This document shows, piece after piece, positions 13,701 through 16,215 of a stretch of 16,215 nucleotides of DNA. Location: NCBI GenBank assembly GCA_964569815.1, contig CAZMUN010000024.1, forward strand, positions 1 to 16,215, written 5' to 3'. A program made the position numbers and the translations under genes. The DNA is from CAZMUN01 sp964569815. Lineage in GTDB: Archaea > Iainarchaeota > Iainarchaeia > Iainarchaeales > GCA-2688035. A model generated the notes under the pieces. It made no database searches and had not been told where the DNA came from. It saw only the letters and a list, made by a program, of their open reading frames with translations. Numbering within the stretch: the first letter of the stretch is position 1; every line of letters starts with the position of its first letter.

Positions 13701-16215
13701 ATTTACGCCTGGACAACTTCAGGCGCCTACGTAACAAAAGCAAACCTTGTTTTTTTGAACAGCACTGACCAAAATGAGAGCAGGACCTATTTTGTGAACT
13801 ACAGCATGGTGGACTTCAACAAATCATATTCCACAGACCTCAACACAAGCCAGGCCGGCTTCGCGTTCGACTACAACAACTCATACTACAAAGCAACCCT
13901 CGACATAAACCGCGGCGGCATAATAGCAAAAATAAGAAGCAAAACTGGCACAAGCCAGGACATGAACGGGTATTCTCCTATGGCTTTGGCGCCAGAATCA
14001 AAAGCAGGCCCAATAAGCTATTCCGCTTACTCGCTTACAAACCCCTCATTCTACCAGGAAACAGAGGGGCAGTTGGTCTCAAAAATGCTTGTCAAAGGAA
14101 CAATTGGATCAATCGACTACAACCAAAGCTACACTTTTTATGCAAAAAACAACTACTTCTTTATAGACACAAACGTCGAATCAAGCGGAACAGGAAGCTG
14201 GGATTACTACACAGACAGCTACACTTTCTTTTTGGCAGGAATGTTCTCTGAATTCGCAAGCAGAAGGCCAGGAAACCTCACAGTATCTACAGTAAACAAA
14301 GGCAACAACACACAAAGCCTTAACGACGAAAACTTTATGGGCGTTTATGACAAAAACAGTTTTGATGCAATGGGCCGAATTTTCCTGAAAAGGGAATCAT
14401 CAAAAACGCTTTCCCCCTCAAATGAATTCAAAGACCAAAGCTCTTACGCCTACTGGAAAAGAACCTTTTACACAGGAGATGTAACAGGCGGAGACTACTT
14501 CAACAGCAAAGGAGCAATAGCACTTTTTAACCCCTGGAAAGCACACCATGACCTCAACAGGGCATTCATAAAACTGGAAAACCCTGCAACTGTTTCAACA
14601 GGCTTGACTACAACAAGCGATTCAATTGCGCCAATGAACCAAGATATCAATTACTCGCCTTTTACAGACACAAACGACTCCTCCGACCTTAACATATACA
14701 GCCACTGGGGAGACGACCTCCTTATAGACTACATTGACATAAACATCACAGGCCCAAACATAAACATACAGGAACGCCAAACAATAAGAGATGACAACAC
14801 CCAAGTTGAAAGAATAGTAGACACCAACACGCTAACAGCAGGCAAAATAGACTGCAGCATGACAGCATACGACATAGCCGGAAACCAGACAACAGCCAGT
14901 GTTTCACTCAACACAAAAGATGTAAGCCCACCCAATGCATACGACGTAAACACAAGCCCGGACACAAACAAAGACATAGACCCAAATACACAAATTACAG
15001 TTAACGCAAACATAAACGAATACAGCGGAATAGCAGAAGTCCTGCTTTACACAAAAAAGTATTACGACAACAACTTCAGCTGGAGCGACTGGAACTCAAT
15101 AACAATGGTAAACGACATAAACTACGCAGACAACAACTACCACTACGTCGCGCCTTTCAAGACCCCTGCAACAAACAGCATGTGGCAGTACAAGATTTAC
15201 ACAAGAGACGTAAACGGCTATGACGCAAACACCGATCCAAGCTATGTTCACGCTTACTGGGAATGGAGCTGGTATTTAACGCCAGGCTTATTCGGAAACA
15301 AAACAGGGCAATTGGGAACAAGCATTACAGTCGGGGACCTAAATATAGTGAACACCGGCGACCAAACACTGAACTTTAGGATAACAAGCAACTGGGACGA
15401 CAAAGACGAAATAAGCTATGGCGGAAACACAGAAACAGCAGCAGGATACTCGTTCCCAATAAACAAAGACAACAACACGAACCTTGCAGTTGTCCTAACA
15501 GCAAAAACCACTGAAAGAAACGACGCCCTGACAATAACAGTCAACCCAACAAACGACTGGGCCTCTCCAGACAACAATACAGCGAGCGCTACAATAATAA
15601 GCTCTGCAGGCGGGCCATTCATGCTAATAGAATGGCCAGACACAAACACAAACGTCATGCAAGAAAACACAGGCGTAACATACACAACAAAAGTAACAAA
15701 CGCAGGAAACATGGACGCCAACAACGTAACCCTTGACTGGACGCTGCCAAGCAACTGGACCATAACAACAGGAACAGCCTCAACCACAACAGATTCACTG
15801 CCAGTAAGCGACTACATAGAAAACACAATAGAAGTAACAATCGGCACAGAAGCCACAACAGGAGACCAAACAGTAACATTCACAGCAGGATGCTGCAACG
15901 ACGGCAACAAAACAAGGTCATCAGAGCAAACAGTCACAGTGCAAGCAAAGCCAGCTGAAACGCCATCACCAGACGACGACGACGATGGCGACACGGATAC
16001 AGGCGTTACAACTGTTGCCACTGCAACAACCACAACCACAACAACAGGAGGAAGCGCATTCACAGCAACACAACAACGCGCACTATTCCAAACAACCGAA
16101 ACATTCGAAGTCACAATCGGCTCAGACCAAAGATTCGGAATAACAATAGAAAACCCAGTAGACGGCACGCTAAAAGACGTGAAAATAAAGGTAGAGGGGC
16201 TGTTAAGCAAATACT
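10707..16215 (+). CDS. Giant secreted surface protein, 3' end outside the window
   Basis: I translated this frame codon by codon: it stays open for 1836 codons to the window edge with no stop. The N-terminus is a signal peptide (MLSMKKG, hydrophobic core about 8-24, cleavage near 25 or 34). Residues 112-219 and 445-533 together make one LamG (concanavalin A-like) domain, split by a second LamG-like domain at about 220-444. Residues 537-618 resemble the beta module that often follows LamG. Ig-like repeats follow to about 840 (DTTKPITTWDG). About 845-1520 has no domain I recognise. An NEW3/CARDB-like module lies at about 1632-1740 (GVTYTTKVTNAGNMDANNVTL), then an Asp-run, a Thr-rich linker near 1771-1782, and the start of another beta domain. 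It is rich in Asn, Thr and Asp with many N-x-S/T sites. Likely an S-layer, adhesin or host-contact protein. A C-terminal anchor, if any, is not in view. Confidence 0.88.
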   Translation, partial: MLSMKKGLFLAVLCFFLVFLGAGLAPSLLDTTQANFALGSTNRTSVGSDGNVALSKISGTDFYADGNFTSRVLNAGSDSGWQTLLWHEDGMYGQGLPNNQAIEADANMSKNKVLLHLDEASGTINDTSGNGNSGTYNGVLQGQAGQFGSALGFDGVDDVLDLGASTDVNFRADENFTLEAWVNPGAASTGTVISNEDANESGYNLIVTKDGNVSFVVGGVVTDGLILFLDAGNNDSYPAGGNVWHDLVNADWNARGDPGAQGAGYNDAQFPAYETGNGGRFYFDATDGLTINADMGAHTTLTYDAMIYKDGTTSTAYFCDARNDGGTWFLTNYSSRNITWANALSANNPPAYTTASNWWDRWLNLVAASDNSGGQLWLSKERIQAPYIVSSSSADEDLGANFRIANRYTSSGRWRGYFSTFKIYNRVLSEEDVNQNFEAMAYRFELPNNSTTTETIPLNEYSHIVATRAGRTCSIYIDGNLSKEFYCNPGYDMNGSLSIGARSSGVREFFNGSIDEVAIYERALSHDEVRDHYRKGAVNIKLQARSCWQPNCSDANFVGPDGNQNTFFIDGNVAWDLNAFEHSRYFQYKAFFETSDVNTAHISAPTLLDVNIDYIVLNYAPDINLAKIESYSDGGTLPAFSPQRDGNLAIDFNVLDTENDRLNVDINYSTSYTQGTGVVIAHDLNLSWDVCPSVKWDTNTAQCSWDWNFSAVSDGNYYILIDLNDGELSNFEASENSFMADTTKPITTWDGNHNTWQGFDANIQLACIDSAGSGCKTTRFRLDFNKTNAISWGPWQEYDTSAGIVVRGDGNWAVDFNSEDNSGNIRDTNSYFVLIGPHGQLTTFKDNKPRSFFGANETVTIRHDVNLGIIPNITIRDSNGTIQINDLNMGEESVLGQDFNTYDFNYDVNGNTGWYNVYIGSQVFEKAFYQGEVWQSQYTSHDSNTYPFSFDLNVQEPNALQRWFDPINITVDFNNNTSSASVRVLDYNGSHYLEIPSQIYAWTTSGAYVTKANLVFLNSTDQNESRTYFVNYSMVDFNKSYSTDLNTSQAGFAFDYNNSYYKATLDINRGGIIAKIRSKTGTSQDMNGYSPMALAPESKAGPISYSAYSLTNPSFYQETEGQLVSKMLVKGTIGSIDYNQSYTFYAKNNYFFIDTNVESSGTGSWDYYTDSYTFFLAGMFSEFASRRPGNLTVSTVNKGNNTQSLNDENFMGVYDKNSFDAMGRIFLKRESSKTLSPSNEFKDQSSYAYWKRTFYTGDVTGGDYFNSKGAIALFNPWKAHHDLNRAFIKLENPATVSTGLTTTSDSIAPMNQDINYSPFTDTNDSSDLNIYSHWGDDLLIDYIDINITGPNINIQERQTIRDDNTQVERIVDTNTLTAGKIDCSMTAYDIAGNQTTASVSLNTKDVSPPNAYDVNTSPDTNKDIDPNTQITVNANINEYSGIAEVLLYTKKYYDNNFSWSDWNSITMVNDINYADNNYHYVAPFKTPATNSMWQYKIYTRDVNGYDANTDPSYVHAYWEWSWYLTPGLFGNKTGQLGTSITVGDLNIVNTGDQTLNFRITSNWDDKDEISYGGNTETAAGYSFPINKDNNTNLAVVLTAKTTERNDALTITVNPTNDWASPDNNTASATIISSAGGPFMLIEWPDTNTNVMQENTGVTYTTKVTNAGNMDANNVTLDWTLPSNWTITTGTASTTTDSLPVSDYIENTIEVTIGTEATTGDQTVTFTAGCCNDGNKTRSSEQTVTVQAKPAETPSPDDDDDGDTDTGVTTVATATTTTTTTGGSAFTATQQRALFQTTETFEVTIGSDQRFGITIENPVDGTLKDVKIKVEGLLSKY
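11364..12038 (+). other. LamG-like domain inserted within another LamG domain
   Basis: This segment encodes residues 220-444 of the giant protein. It begins with GLILFLDAGN and WHDLVNADW, typical of the first strands of a phage/archaeal-type LamG domain, and ends with FKIYNRVLSEEDVNQNFEAM, the typical closing strand and helix. The flanking sequence is a separate LamG domain: its first half (LLHLDEASGT ... VSFVVGG) ends before the insert, and its second half (EYSHIVATRAG, IYIDGNL, FNGSIDEVAIYERALSHDEV) resumes after it. Confidence 0.65.
15960..16062 (+). other. Asp-run and Thr-rich linker inside the giant protein
   Basis: An acidic run (five Asp residues, then Gly-Asp-Thr-Asp) is followed by a run in which Thr is nearly every residue, encoded by ACA/ACC repeats. 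The acidic part could bind calcium, and the Thr run is a likely O-glycosylated spacer between two beta domains. Both are inference from composition. Confidence 0.6.

Noticed and set aside
15960..16062. ACA/ACC repeats considered as a microsatellite or CRISPR-like array
   Set aside because: There are no regular repeat units or spacers. The repetition follows from a run of Thr codons inside an open reading frame.
15416..16210. Long antisense open frames (123 and 132 codons) on the - strand
   Set aside because: They lie opposite the giant surface gene where the coding strand is A/C-rich and T-poor, which removes antisense stops. Their products are Val/Ser-rich low-complexity sequence with no domain.

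Overview
The window looks like a chromosomal piece of an archaeon, most plausibly a small-genome DPANN-type lineage. The evidence is a methylthioadenosine phosphorylase of the MTAP type, two copies of an archaeal predicted-nucleotidyltransferase family, AT-rich TATA-like boxes ahead of genes, ATG/GTG/TTG starts, ATGA gene overlaps, and very large Asn/Thr-rich secreted proteins. The lineage is inference: there is no rRNA or other marker gene here. No tRNA, rRNA, CRISPR array, transposase or phage gene was seen.

Left part (1-4882, + strand): the 3' end of mtnP, then a short promoter-bearing gap, then a tightly packed run of five genes: two tandem nucleotidyltransferase-like paralogs, a HIT-like protein, a PHP-domain phosphoesterase and a CDP-alcohol phosphatidyltransferase. 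Gaps are 1 nt, 1 nt, a 4 nt overlap and an 8 nt overlap, so this reads as one operon. The first four proteins all belong to families acting on nucleotides or phosphodiesters. The second nucleotidyltransferase has lost one of the two metal-binding aspartates, which suggests an active/inactive pair.

Middle (4883-5755, mostly - strand): a 70-residue basic protein and a four-helix membrane protein of the small multidrug export family, then a 156 nt divergent promoter region with short repeats.

Right part (5756-16215): a surface region. A 1067-residue membrane-anchored protein with PKD, Ig-like and Fn3-like modules (+) converges, with a 13 nt overlap, on a two-gene - strand unit (class I methyltransferase then NAD-dependent sugar epimerase). 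From a shared divergent promoter region a second surface gene runs rightwards from 10707 and stays open to the window end (1836 codons, no stop). That giant protein has a signal peptide, a LamG domain interrupted by a second complete LamG-like domain, Ig-like modules, a long stretch with no recognised domain, an NEW3/CARDB-like domain and a Thr-rich linker. The two small genes could supply or modify sugars for glycosylating the flanking surface proteins; this is inferred from position only.

The features most worth attention are the unbroken 5.5 kb reading frame, the domain-within-domain arrangement near its start, a marked codon-usage change partway through it, and the asymmetric nucleotidyltransferase pair with its HIT and PHP neighbours.
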